Part shown: in pieces, positions 42,933 to 50,724 of the stretch
How the letters are laid out: every line of letters starts with the position of its first letter
How positions within the stretch are numbered: position 1 is the first letter of the stretch
Assembly (NCBI GenBank): GCA_963696505.1
Contig: CAVOKN010000006.1
Location: 62,001 to 126,000 of the forward strand
DNA: 64,000 nucleotides
Direction: 5' to 3'
Source: CAVOKN01 sp963696505
GTDB lineage: Bacteria; Pseudomonadota; Gammaproteobacteria; Burkholderiales; Rhodocyclaceae
Notes under the pieces: model-generated
Told to the model about the DNA's origin: nothing
Seen by the model: the letters and a program-made list of their open reading frames with translations, nothing else
Database searches by the model: none
Made by a program: the position numbers and the translations under genes

Positions 42933-44357
42933 ATGAACGCCCGACCCGCGCGCCAGACCAAACCGCTGACCAAACTCTTCGTCCTTGACACCAACGTGCT
43001 GATGCACGACCCGAACTGCCTGTTCCGTTTCCAGGAGCACGACATCTTCGTGCCGATCATGACGCTGGAGGAACTGGACAACAACAAGAAGGGCATGTCC
43101 GAGGTGGCGCGCAACGCGCGCCAGGCAAGCCGGCTGCTGGATTCGATCGTCAGCGCGGCGGAGCTGCGCATCGCCGAAGGCATAGATCTGGCGGAGCCTT
43201 CCCGCGACTTGGCAAGCGGCCGGCTGTTTCTCCAGACCGAGGCGATCAGCGCCGACCTGCCGGCGGCGCTGCCCACCGCCAAGGGCGACAACCAGATCAT
43301 CGGCGTGGTGATCCACCTGCAGAAGAAGTTCGCGAAGCGCCAGGTGACCCTGGTGTCCAAGGACATCAACATGCGGATCAAGGCCCGCGCCCTGGGCCTG
43401 CACACCGAGGACTACTTCAACGACAAGGTGCTGGAGGACACCGACCTCCTCTACACCGGCACCACCGAACTGCCCTCCGATTTCTGGGACACCCATGCGA
43501 AGGGCATGGAATCGTGGAAGCGCGAAAGCAACACCCTGTATCGCGTCAGCGGGCCCCTGAGCAGCGAATTCCTGGTGAACGAATTCGTGTTCATGGACGT
43601 GAATGCGAAGAACGAACGGCCCTTTTCCGCCACCGTGCGCAGCCGCGAGGGGCGCAGCGCGGTGCTGGAGACGCTCAAGGACTTCAGCCACCACAAGCAC
43701 GCGGTGTGGGGCATCACGGCTCGCAACCGCGAGCAGAACTTCGCGCTGAATCTGTTGATGAACCCGGATATCGACTTCGTCACCCTGCTTGGCCAGGCCG
43801 GCACCGGCAAGACACTGCTGACCCTGGCGGCGGGGCTGACCCAGACGCTGGAGGCGAAGCTCTACAGCGAGATCATCTTCACCCGCGTCACGGTGCCGGT
43901 GGGCGAGGACATCGGCTTCCTGCCCGGCACCGAGGAGGAGAAGATGACGCCCTGGATGGGGGCGCTGGACGACAACCTGGACGTGCTCAACGGCACCAGC
44001 GAGGAAGGCGGCGAGTGGGGACGCGCCGCGACCCGCGATCTGATCCGCAGCCGCATCAAGGTCAAGTCGCTCAACTTCATGCGCGGCCGTACCTTCATCC
44101 AGAAGTTCCTGGTGATCGACGAGGCGCAGAACCTGACGCCCAAGCAGATGAAGACCCTGATCACCCGTGCCGGGCCGGGTACCAAGGTGGTATGCCTGGG
44201 AAATATCGCGCAGATCGACACACCCTACCTCACCGAAGGCAGTTCGGGTCTGACCTACGTGGTGGACCGCTTCAAGGGCTGGCCCCACAGCGGCCACGTG
44301 ACCCTGCAGCGCGGCGAACGCTCGCGGCTCGCCGACCATGCGGCGGAGATACTGTGA
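42933..44357 (+). CDS. PhoH family protein with N-terminal PIN domain (PhoH2-like)
   Basis: A 474-residue protein. The PIN ribonuclease domain (about 10-150) has TKLFVLDTNVLMHDPN, LEELDNNKKG and VTLVSKDINMRIKA. The PhoH ATPase domain (about 240-460) has the Walker A loop LLGQAGTGKTLLTLAAG, Walker B FLVIDEAQNLTPKQMKTLITRAG and GNIAQIDTPYL. PhoH2 proteins couple ATP-dependent RNA unwinding to PIN cleavage. In many bacteria they adjoin an antitoxin-like gene, but here the neighbours are bcp and murI, so it looks chromosomal and housekeeping. Confidence 0.93.
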   Translation: MNARPARQTKPLTKLFVLDTNVLMHDPNCLFRFQEHDIFVPIMTLEELDNNKKGMSEVARNARQASRLLDSIVSAAELRIAEGIDLAEPSRDLASGRLFLQTEAISADLPAALPTAKGDNQIIGVVIHLQKKFAKRQVTLVSKDINMRIKARALGLHTEDYFNDKVLEDTDLLYTGTTELPSDFWDTHAKGMESWKRESNTLYRVSGPLSSEFLVNEFVFMDVNAKNERPFSATVRSREGRSAVLETLKDFSHHKHAVWGITARNREQNFALNLLMNPDIDFVTLLGQAGTGKTLLTLAAGLTQTLEAKLYSEIIFTRVTVPVGEDIGFLPGTEEEKMTPWMGALDDNLDVLNGTSEEGGEWGRAATRDLIRSRIKVKSLNFMRGRTFIQKFLVIDEAQNLTPKQMKTLITRAGPGTKVVCLGNIAQIDTPYLTEGSSGLTYVVDRFKGWPHSGHVTLQRGERSRLADHAAEIL

Positions 44358-44384
44358 GCAAAGTCAGTCCGTGGAGAGCGGCGC

Positions 44385-45194
44385 GTGGCGGCTGACCTCT
44401 CCTCCCCCATCGGCGTCTTCGATTCGGGCGTCGGCGGCCTGACGGTGGTGCGGGCGTTGATGGAGCGCCTGCCCTTCGAGAACCTGATCTACTTCGGCGA
44501 CACGGCGCGGGTTCCCTACGGCGTCAAGTCGGTGGAGACCATTTCCCGCTTCACCACACAGATCGCCGAGTTCCTGCTGGCGCGCCAGGTCAAGCTGCTG
44601 ATCATCGCCTGCAACACCATGGCGTCGGTCGCCTCGCAGGTGGTGCGCGACCTGTCGCCGGTGCCGGTGCTGGACGTGATCGACGCCGGCGCCTGGACCG
44701 CCTCGGCGCGCAGCCACAGCCATGCCATCGGCGTTATAGGCACGCCAACCACGGTGAACAGCAATGCCTATGCCCGCGCCATCCACGGCTACGATGCGGC
44801 GGCGCGCATCTACTCCCACGCCTGCCCACTGTTCGTGCCGCTGGTGGAGGAAGGCTGGCTGGAGCACGAGGTCACCCGCCTCACGGCTCAGGAGTATCTG
44901 CGACCGGTTCTGGCTGAGGGCGTGGACACTCTGGTGCTGGGCTGCACCCACTATCCCCTGCTCAAGCCCCTGTTGCAGGAAGTGGCCGGTCCAGAGGTGA
45001 CGCTGGTGGATTCGGCCGAGAGCATGGCGGAACGCACCGCTGAACTGCTGGCGACCCACGGCCTCGCCAATCCGGCACGGGACGCGCCACGCTACGAGTT
45101 CTTCGTCACCGACGTGCCGCTGCGCTTCCAGACCATAGGCGAGCGCTTCCTGGGCAGGACGCTCACCAACGTGCGGGTGGTGAAGCTGGACTGA
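44385..45194 (+). CDS. murI: glutamate racemase
   Basis: A 269-residue cofactor-independent racemase that makes D-glutamate for peptidoglycan. The catalytic cysteines are in IIACNTMAS (about Cys73) and LVLGCTHYPLL (about Cys184), and the N-terminal IGVFDSGVGGLTVVRAL binds substrate. Family stretches YFGDTARVPYGVKS and VTLVDSAESMAERT are also seen. A non-AUG start is used in the open frame (GTG at 44385, giving MAADLSS). It lies 27 bp after phoH. A short palindromic repeat follows. Confidence 0.95.
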   Translation: MAADLSSPIGVFDSGVGGLTVVRALMERLPFENLIYFGDTARVPYGVKSVETISRFTTQIAEFLLARQVKLLIIACNTMASVASQVVRDLSPVPVLDVIDAGAWTASARSHSHAIGVIGTPTTVNSNAYARAIHGYDAAARIYSHACPLFVPLVEEGWLEHEVTRLTAQEYLRPVLAEGVDTLVLGCTHYPLLKPLLQEVAGPEVTLVDSAESMAERTAELLATHGLANPARDAPRYEFFVTDVPLRFQTIGERFLGRTLTNVRVVKLD

Positions 45195-45207
45195 GGTCCC
45201 GTTGCTC

Positions 45208-45232
45208 GTAGGGTACGCATGGCGCACCCTAC
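45208..45232. repeat. short GTAGGGT palindrome
   Basis: GTAGGGT (45208-45214) and ACCCTAC (45226-45232) surround ACGCATGGCGC. It lies between the convergent murI and dnaB genes, where it could work as a shared terminator, and belongs to the repeat family at 42291-42346. Confidence 0.6.
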
Positions 45233-45262
45233 AGGTCGAGGCGTCCGGCGCCGAATGCCGGC

Positions 45263-46660
45263 TTAATGCCCGCCCGGCTGGGCGTAATTCTGGAATCGCG
45301 TGTACTCGCCGAGGAAAGTCAGCCGCACGGTGCCGGTGGGCCCGTTGCGGTGCTTGCCGATGTTGACCTCCGCGATGCCCTTCTCCGCCGAGTCGGGGTT
45401 GTACACCTCGTCGCGGTAGAGAAAGAAGATCAGGTCGGCATCCTGCTCGATGGCGCCGGACTCCCGCAGGTCCGACATCACCGGCCGCTTGTTGGGCCGC
45501 TGTTCGAGCTGGCGGTTCAACTGCGACAGCGCGATCACCGGCACGCTCAACTCCTTGGCCAGCGACTTGATCGAGCGCGAGATCTCGGAGATTTCGGTGG
45601 CCCGGTTTTCGCCGTCCTTGGTGGCCGACATGAGCTGCAGATAGTCGATCACGATCAGGCCCAGCTTGCCGCACTGGCGGTAGAGGCGCCGTGCCCGGGC
45701 GCGCAGGTCGATGGCATTGATGCCGCCGGACTCGTCGATGTGCACCGGCGCCTCGTGCAGCTTGCCCAACGCATAGGTGAGGCGCTGCCATTCGTCGTCA
45801 TTGAGCCGCCCGGTGCGCACCCGGTGCTGATCCAGGCGTCCCACCGAGCAGAGCATACGCATCGCGAGCTGGGTGCCGGGCATCTCCAGGCTGAAGATCG
45901 CCACCGGCAGCCCCAGATCCACCGCCACGTGCTCCGCGATGTTGAGCGCGAATGCGGTCTTGCCCATGCTCGGCCGGCCGGCGATGATGATCATGTCTCC
46001 CGGCTGAAGCCCCGAGGTCTTCTGGTCGAGGTCGGTAAAGCCGGTGGGCACGCCGGTGATGTCCGACTGGCTGTCGCGGTCGTAGAGTTCCTGGATGCGC
46101 TCCACCACCTTGCCCAGCAGCGGCTGGATCGGCACGAAACCCTGGGTGTGGCGCGCGCCGGCCTCGGCGATCTCGAAGATGCGACTTTCGGCGGCGTCCA
46201 GCAGTTGTTTGGCATCCTTGCCCAGGGGGTTCAGCGCACTGGCGGCGATCTCGTCGCCCACCGTCACCAGTTTGCGCAGCACCGCCCGCTCGCGCACGAT
46301 CTCGGCATAGCGGCGGATGTTGGCCGCCGACGGCGTGTTGTTGGCAATCTCGCCGAGGTAGGCGAGACCGCCGCTGGCCTGCACCTCGTCGCTCTTCTCG
46401 ATCGACTCGAACACCGTCACCACGTCGGCCGGCTTGCCCAGGCCGATCAGCTTGCTGATGTGACGGAAGATGCGGCGGTGGTCGTCGCGGTAGAAGTCGG
46501 CTTCGGACACCAGATCACCGACCCGGTCCCAGGCCGCGTTGTCCAGCATCAGGCCGCCCAGCAGCGCCTGTTCGGCTTCCACCGAATGCGGCGGCAGCTT
46601 GACCTGGGCAGTCTGGGAATCGGGTGCGGCGGATGCGGGGAAGATGCGGGCGGAGGCCAT
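45263..46660 (-). CDS. dnaB: replicative DNA helicase DnaB
   Basis: A 465-residue hexameric 5'-3' helicase. The N-terminal domain begins VKLPPHSVEAEQALLGGLMLDNAAWDRV. The RecA-like domain has Walker A GRPSMGKTAFALNIAEH, LGLIVIDYLQLM (Walker B), VIALSQLNRQLEQRPNKRPVMSDLRESGAIEQDADLI and the C-terminal arginine-finger region. The start at MASARIFPA is the only reasonable ATG before the conserved PPHSVEAE. It is the last gene of the rpsF-priB-rpsR-rplI-dnaB region but is separated from rplI by a terminator and an 11-bp repeat array, so it probably has its own promoter. Confidence 0.97.
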   Translation of the reverse strand: MASARIFPASAAPDSQTAQVKLPPHSVEAEQALLGGLMLDNAAWDRVGDLVSEADFYRDDHRRIFRHISKLIGLGKPADVVTVFESIEKSDEVQASGGLAYLGEIANNTPSAANIRRYAEIVRERAVLRKLVTVGDEIAASALNPLGKDAKQLLDAAESRIFEIAEAGARHTQGFVPIQPLLGKVVERIQELYDRDSQSDITGVPTGFTDLDQKTSGLQPGDMIIIAGRPSMGKTAFALNIAEHVAVDLGLPVAIFSLEMPGTQLAMRMLCSVGRLDQHRVRTGRLNDDEWQRLTYALGKLHEAPVHIDESGGINAIDLRARARRLYRQCGKLGLIVIDYLQLMSATKDGENRATEISEISRSIKSLAKELSVPVIALSQLNRQLEQRPNKRPVMSDLRESGAIEQDADLIFFLYRDEVYNPDSAEKGIAEVNIGKHRNGPTGTVRLTFLGEYTRFQNYAQPGGH

Positions 46661-46722
46661 CGATGTCGCTCCTGGAGTTCCGGGGAGTCTACCCCCCGCA
46701 AGCCCGCTTGCCGATGGGACAA

Positions 46723-46832
46723 GCTGTGGAAATGCAGTGGATAAGCGGTGGATAAGCGGTGGAAATGCGGTGGATGCGTGGTGGATAAGCGGTGGGTACG
46801 CGGTGGATAGGCTGTGGATTGCCTGTGCACAA
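46723..46832. repeat. tandem array of ten 11-bp DnaA-box-like units
   Basis: Nine successive 11-bp units with consensus GCGGTGGATAA run from 46723 to 46821, followed by a divergent tenth. Units at 46734, 46745 and 46778 end in GTGGATAA, matching 8 of 9 bases of the complementary DnaA box TGTGGATAA; units at 46723 and 46811 carry TGTGGA. The array starts 62 bp upstream of the dnaB start codon. The 11-bp period equals about one helical turn, so all units face the same side of the DNA. Confidence 0.8.
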
Positions 46833-46840
46833 TGCGCCGC

Positions 46841-46874
46841 CAGAAAAACCGAGGGGCCACCGCAGTGGCCCCTC
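46841..46874 (-). terminator. intrinsic terminator of the rpsF-rplI operon
   Basis: GAGGGGCCAC-CGCA-GTGGCCCCTC (46851-46874) is a perfect 10-bp stem with a tetraloop. On the minus strand it is followed by GGTTTTTCTGG, a five-U run. It starts 28 bp past the rplI stop and is the best terminator in the window. Confidence 0.9.
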
Positions 46875-46902
46875 GCAGGTCCGGGCGCAACAGCGGACAG
46901 CC

Positions 46903-47352
46903 TTACTGCTCGCCGCTCACCGTCACGTTGATGCTTGCCGTCACGTCGGTGTGCAGGGCGATCTGCACATGGGCCTCGCCCACCTGCTTGAGCGGTCCCT
47001 GCGGCATGCGGATCGCGGCCTTGTCGATGTGCACACCCTGGGCTTCCAGCGCTTCCGCCAGATCGTAGTGGGTAACCGAGCCGAACAGCCGCCCGTCCAC
47101 GCCCGCCTTGCGGTTGATCTGGATGCTCAGGCCCTCGATGCGGACGGCGAGCGCCTGTGCCGCAGCCAGTTTGTCGGCCTGGGCTTGTTCCAGCTCGGCG
47201 CGACGCTTCTCGAACTCGGCCATGTTGTTCGGGGTAACCCGCTTGGCCTTGCCCTGGGGGATGAGGTAGTTGCGCGCGAAGCCCGGCTTCACCTTGACCA
47301 CGTCGCCGAGGTTGCCCAGGTTAACCACTCGTTCCATGAGGATCACTTGCAT
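46903..47352 (-). CDS. rplI: 50S ribosomal protein L9
   Basis: A 149-residue protein with the L9 N-domain MQVILMERVVNLGNLGDVVKVKPGFARNYLIPQGKAKRVTPNN, a long connecting helix (AEFEKRRAELEQAQADKLAAAQALAV) and the C-domain (GLSIQINRKAGVDGRLFGSVTHYDLAEAL). Length is normal. It is 12 bp after rpsR. Confidence 0.98.
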   Translation of the reverse strand: MQVILMERVVNLGNLGDVVKVKPGFARNYLIPQGKAKRVTPNNMAEFEKRRAELEQAQADKLAAAQALAVRIEGLSIQINRKAGVDGRLFGSVTHYDLAEALEAQGVHIDKAAIRMPQGPLKQVGEAHVQIALHTDVTASINVTVSGEQ

Positions 47353-47364
47353 GGTCGGCGCTCC

Positions 47365-47640
47365 TCAGTGCAGGTCGGTGTAGGGCATGAGCGCCAGGAA
47401 GCGCGCACGCTTGATCGCGGTCGAGAGCTGGCGCTGGAAGCCGGTGCGGGTACCGGTGATGCGCGCCGGCATGATCTTGCCGTTCTCGGTGATGAAATCC
47501 TTCAGCAGGTTGACGTCCTTGTAGTCGATCCACTCGATCTTCTCGGCGGAGAAGCGGCAGTACTTGCGCCGCTTGAACATGCCGCGCGAGCCGCGCTCCT
47601 TCTTGTCCTTGTTAAGGGGTTTCTTCGATCTGAATGCCAT
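47365..47640 (-). CDS. rpsR: 30S ribosomal protein S18
   Basis: A 91-residue protein with the S18 core RKYCRFSAEKIEWIDYKDVNLLKDFITENGKIMPARITGTRTGFQRQLSTAIKRARFLALMPYTDLH. The start ATG (47640) lies 29 bp inside the end of priB in another frame, so the two are translationally linked. Confidence 0.97.
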   Translation of the reverse strand: MAFRSKKPLNKDKKERGSRGMFKRRKYCRFSAEKIEWIDYKDVNLLKDFITENGKIMPARITGTRTGFQRQLSTAIKRARFLALMPYTDLH

Positions 47641-47962
47641 TATCGTTTCCTTCCACGAATTCGATGTTCGTCACGTGCAGCACCGGCTGGGCGTTGCGCA
47701 GGCTCTTCGCCGCCAGGAATCCGCTCGCCTCGATGCCGCTGCCCAGGGGCGCCGCCGCCAACAACTGCGCTGTCGGGCCGAGGGCCAGGGCGTGGATCTC
47801 GCACTCGACGCGCCGCGGCGCTCCCGCCTCGACCTGCTCCGAAACGTGCCGGATGCGCAATCCGAGCACCGGCACGCCGGCGGGCGTGTGGCGCAGGGCG
47901 GCGCGTTCGATCAATTCCCCGGCGATGCGCAGTTCGTTGCGGCCGAGCCTGGCTACGGCCAA
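47612..47962 (-). CDS. priB: primosomal replication protein PriB
   Basis: A 116-residue single OB-fold protein: RNELRIAGELIERAALRHTPAGVPVLGLRIRHVSEQVEAGAPRRVECEIHALALGPTAQLLAAAPLGSGIEASGFLAAKSLRNAQPVLHVTNIEFVE, in the PriB pattern. It helps restart stalled forks with PriA and DnaT. The only start consistent with the fold is a TTG directly after the rpsF stop (TGA-TTG), so it is translated by coupling. The 3' end overlaps rpsR by 29 bp. The rpsF-priB-rpsR-rplI order is the classic proteobacterial arrangement. Confidence 0.93.
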   Translation of the reverse strand: MAVARLGRNELRIAGELIERAALRHTPAGVPVLGLRIRHVSEQVEAGAPRRVECEIHALALGPTAQLLAAAPLGSGIEASGFLAAKSLRNAQPVLHVTNIEFVEGNDNGIQIEETP

Positions 47963-48355
47963 TCAGGCGACAGCCTCGGGCTGCTCGACGGGCTTGTCCT
48001 CGACCGCGGCAGGCGCCGGTGTCAGGGACTTGGCCTTCTCGTCCTTCATCATCGGCGAGGGCGTAATCACCGCCTTGCGCATCTTGATGGTCAGGTGTCG
48101 CAGCACGGCGTCGTTGAACTTAAAGGCGTGCTCCATCTCGGCCATGGTCTCGTTGTCGCACTCGATGTTCATGAGCACGTAGTGGGCCTTGTGCACCTTC
48201 TGGATCGGGTAGGCCATCTGGCGCCGGCCCCAGTCCTCGAGCCGATGGATGATTCCGTTGCGCGCTGCCACCAGGTTGCGGTAGCGCTCGATCATCGCCG
48301 GAACCTGCTCGCTCTGGTCCGGGTGAACGATGAAGACAATCTCGTAATGTCGCAT
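47963..48355 (-). CDS. rpsF: 30S ribosomal protein S6
   Basis: A 130-residue protein, MRHYEIVFIVHPDQSEQVPAMIERYRNLVAARNGIIHRLEDWGRRQMAYPIQKVHKAHYVLMNIECDNETMAEMEHAFKFNDAVLRHLTIKMRKAV, with a typical extended C-terminal tail (PAAVEDKPVEQPEAVA) that carries the acidic residues that RimK would modify. It is the first gene of the rpsF-priB-rpsR-rplI operon. Confidence 0.98.
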   Translation of the reverse strand: MRHYEIVFIVHPDQSEQVPAMIERYRNLVAARNGIIHRLEDWGRRQMAYPIQKVHKAHYVLMNIECDNETMAEMEHAFKFNDAVLRHLTIKMRKAVITPSPMMKDEKAKSLTPAPAAVEDKPVEQPEAVA

Positions 48356-48476
48356 GCAGACTCCCTATGGATGAAGCTCCCCGGCATGCGAATCCGGTGG
48401 AGCAGGTTGAGAAAGCCGACGATTATACGACGCCGGGGAGCCCAGGGGCAATCCAATCCGCCCGACGAACCGGCGC

Positions 48477-49223
48477 TCAGGCCGGGCGCAGGCCGCGCTG
48501 GCGGCGCGCCTCGAACAGGCAGATGCCGCTGGCAACCGAGACGTTGAGGCTCTCGACGCTGCCCTGCATGGGAATGCGGGCGAGTTCGTCGCAGGTTTCG
48601 CGAGTCAGTCGCCGCAGACCGCCGCCCTCGGCGCCCAGCACCCAGGCGAGCGGCCCCCGCAGGTCGAGATCGTAGAGGCCGCGGGGCGCCTCGGCGTCGG
48701 CGCCGACGGTCCACACCTCCCGCTCCTGCAGTTCGCGCAGGGTGCGGGCGAGATTGGTTACGACCACGTAGGGCACGGTGTCCGCGGCACCGCTCGCCAC
48801 CTTGATGACCGTGGCGTTGAGGCCGACGGCGCGGTCCTTGGGCGCGATCACCGCGTGGGCACCGGCGGCGTCCGCCACCCTGAGGCAGGCGCCGAGGTTG
48901 TGGGGATCCTGCACGCCGTCCAGCACCAGTAGCAGAGGCGGCTCGGCGAGCGCATCGAGCACCTCGTCGAGCTTGTAGTGGCGCTGGGTGGCGACGATCC
49001 GCGCCACCACGCCCTGGTGGCGCACGTGGCCGACCATGCCGTCGAGCCGTGCCGGGTCGATGGCCCGCACGTCGTGGGCATTGGACTGCGCCAGGCGCAC
49101 GAGGTCGCGGGCGCGCCCGTCCTGGCGCGTCTGCGCAAGCCAGATCTCCTGCACCGAATCGGGATCCTGGCGCAGCTTGGCGGCCACGGCGTGGAAGCCG
49201 TAAATCAGGCGCGTCTCGCTCAT
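48477..49223 (-). CDS. rlmB: 23S rRNA (guanosine-2'-O-) methyltransferase
   Basis: A 248-residue SPOUT methyltransferase, MSETRLIYGFHAVAAKLRQDPDSVQEIWLAQTRQDGRARDL..., that methylates G2251 of 23S rRNA. The N-terminal L7Ae-like substrate domain is followed by the knotted SpoU domain: LVLDGVQDPHNLGACLRVADAAGAHAVIAPKDRAV, KVASGAADTVPYVVVTNLARTL, GPLAWVLGAEGGGLRRLTRETCD and RIPMQGSVESLNVSVASGICLFEARRQ. All three SpoU motifs are intact. It is separated from rpsF by about 120 bp, with the next upstream gene 22 bp away. Confidence 0.96.
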   Translation of the reverse strand: MSETRLIYGFHAVAAKLRQDPDSVQEIWLAQTRQDGRARDLVRLAQSNAHDVRAIDPARLDGMVGHVRHQGVVARIVATQRHYKLDEVLDALAEPPLLLVLDGVQDPHNLGACLRVADAAGAHAVIAPKDRAVGLNATVIKVASGAADTVPYVVVTNLARTLRELQEREVWTVGADAEAPRGLYDLDLRGPLAWVLGAEGGGLRRLTRETCDELARIPMQGSVESLNVSVASGICLFEARRQRGLRPA

Positions 49224-49245
49224 CCTGACGATCTGCCCCGTCGCC

Positions 49246-50586
49246 TCAGGAAAGACGCAGGCGCTGCATGCGGCGCCATAAAGTGGTGCGGTCTATCCCC
49301 AGGAGTTTGGCGGCCACCGCCTTGCTGCCGTGGGCGCGACGCAGGGCGGACAGCAGTTCGTCCTGCGCCCCGTCCGCCTCGGCTCCCTTGCCCGTCCCGG
49401 CCTCGGGCGCAGGCGCAGGCGGCTCCTGACTGTAGAGGCGCACATCCTGGGGCAGACTGTCGAACTTGACTTCGCCCTGCTCGGCGCAGATGAAGCCATG
49501 CTCCACGGCGTTGGCCAGTTCGCGGATATTGCCCGGCCAGGGATAGTTGAGCAGCGCCTGCCACGCCTCACGTGCGATCAGCACGTCATCGACGCGGTTC
49601 TTCGCCAGCAGGTTGTCGCAGAAGTGCCTGACCAGCACCGGAATGTCGCCTATGCGCTCGCGCAGTGGCGGAATGCGCAGCGGAATGACGGCGATGCGGT
49701 AGTAGAGCTCGGGCCGGAAGCGGCCGCCATTGACGGCACGGCGAAGATCCTGGTTCGACGCACTGACCAGGCGCGCATCGAAGCGCACGGTTTCGCCGCT
49801 GCCGGGACGCCGGAAGCGTTGCTCCTCCAGCACCGTAAGCAGCTTGGCCTGGATGTGAAGCGGGATCTCGCCAATCTCGTCGAGGAACAGCGTTCCACCC
49901 TCCGCCGCGACGAACTTCCCGTCGCGGTTTTCGCCCGGTCGGCCGGTGCCGAAGAACTCGGCTTCGAGCAGTGCCTCCGGGATCGCGGCACAGTTGACCT
50001 CCACCAGGGGCCCGTGCGCCCGGCTGCTGTGCTCGTGGATCAGACGGGCGAAACAGGTCTTGCCAACGCCCGATTCGCCCTGCAGCAGCACCGCCGCATC
50101 GGAACGCGCCACCTGCTTGACACGTTCGATCAGGTTCAGCATCTCCGCGTTGGCCGTGATCAGCCCGCAGGCCCGGCTCTCTTCCAGAGTCGCCTCGATC
50201 TGGCGCTGTCGGGTCACGTCCCGAACCACCACCACCCGGATTTCGCCCCGGCTGTCGGCGAGACCCACGCGCCGTACTGTGAAGGCCAGGTAGCGCTGCG
50301 TGTCGCCGCAGGCAACCCGTTCCTCGTAGCGCTGCACGTGCTCGGCCGACGTGCCTCCGTCCGCCTTGGCGGTCTTTCTTCCCCGCCGGTTCCAGCGGTA
50401 GTCGCCGAGCTGCCGCAGTTCGCGCAATTCGGTACCGGGCGGCAGGCCGAACAGCTCGCGCGCGGCGGCGTTGTGATAGAGCAGGCCTCCGGACGCGTCG
50501 GCCACCAGGACTGCGTCATCGACCTGGTCGATCAGCGTCTCCATCACCTGCCGGAACACCAGCGGATCTGCGATTCCAGCGGTCAC
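49246..50586 (-). CDS. PAS-AAA+-Fis regulator lacking the GAFTGA loop
   Basis: A 446-residue bacterial-enhancer-type protein with a GTG start behind GAGGAGGG. Domains: PAS (about 15-130, VDDAVLVADASGGLLYHNAAARELFGLPPG), AAA+ (about 145-375) with Walker A GESGVGKT (170-177), Walker B GGTLFLDEIGE (230-240) and RFRPELYYRIAVIPLRIPPLRERIGDIP, then a Fis-type helix-turn-helix (DELLSALRRAHGSKAVAAKLLGIDRTTLWRRMQRLRL). Between EAEFFG and GKFVAAEGG the sigma54-contact loop GAFTGA is replaced by a shorter TGRPGENRD. Such proteins usually cannot activate sigma54 promoters and may act on sigma70. It follows the low-complexity envelope cluster and may control it. Confidence 0.88.
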   Translation of the reverse strand: MTAGIADPLVFRQVMETLIDQVDDAVLVADASGGLLYHNAAARELFGLPPGTELRELRQLGDYRWNRRGRKTAKADGGTSAEHVQRYEERVACGDTQRYLAFTVRRVGLADSRGEIRVVVVRDVTRQRQIEATLEESRACGLITANAEMLNLIERVKQVARSDAAVLLQGESGVGKTCFARLIHEHSSRAHGPLVEVNCAAIPEALLEAEFFGTGRPGENRDGKFVAAEGGTLFLDEIGEIPLHIQAKLLTVLEEQRFRRPGSGETVRFDARLVSASNQDLRRAVNGGRFRPELYYRIAVIPLRIPPLRERIGDIPVLVRHFCDNLLAKNRVDDVLIAREAWQALLNYPWPGNIRELANAVEHGFICAEQGEVKFDSLPQDVRLYSQEPPAPAPEAGTGKGAEADGAQDELLSALRRAHGSKAVAAKLLGIDRTTLWRRMQRLRLS

Positions 50587-50724
50587 TCCGAGTCCCTCCT
50601 CGTGTCGTCCGCATGCCCCCTGGGGCACTTGCCGCGCAGCCGGCGCCCTCCTCGCCCGCTCCGCAGACCGATCTTGCCGTGACGCTCCCCGAGCGACAGC
50701 TTGCACGTCATTCGGCGCACTTCT

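Noticed and set aside
46723..46832. CRISPR array or chromosomal origin in the 11-bp repeats upstream of dnaB
   Set aside because: Units are contiguous, with no spacers, so it is not CRISPR. No dnaA, dnaN, parAB or AT-rich unwinding element is nearby, so oriC is not supported.
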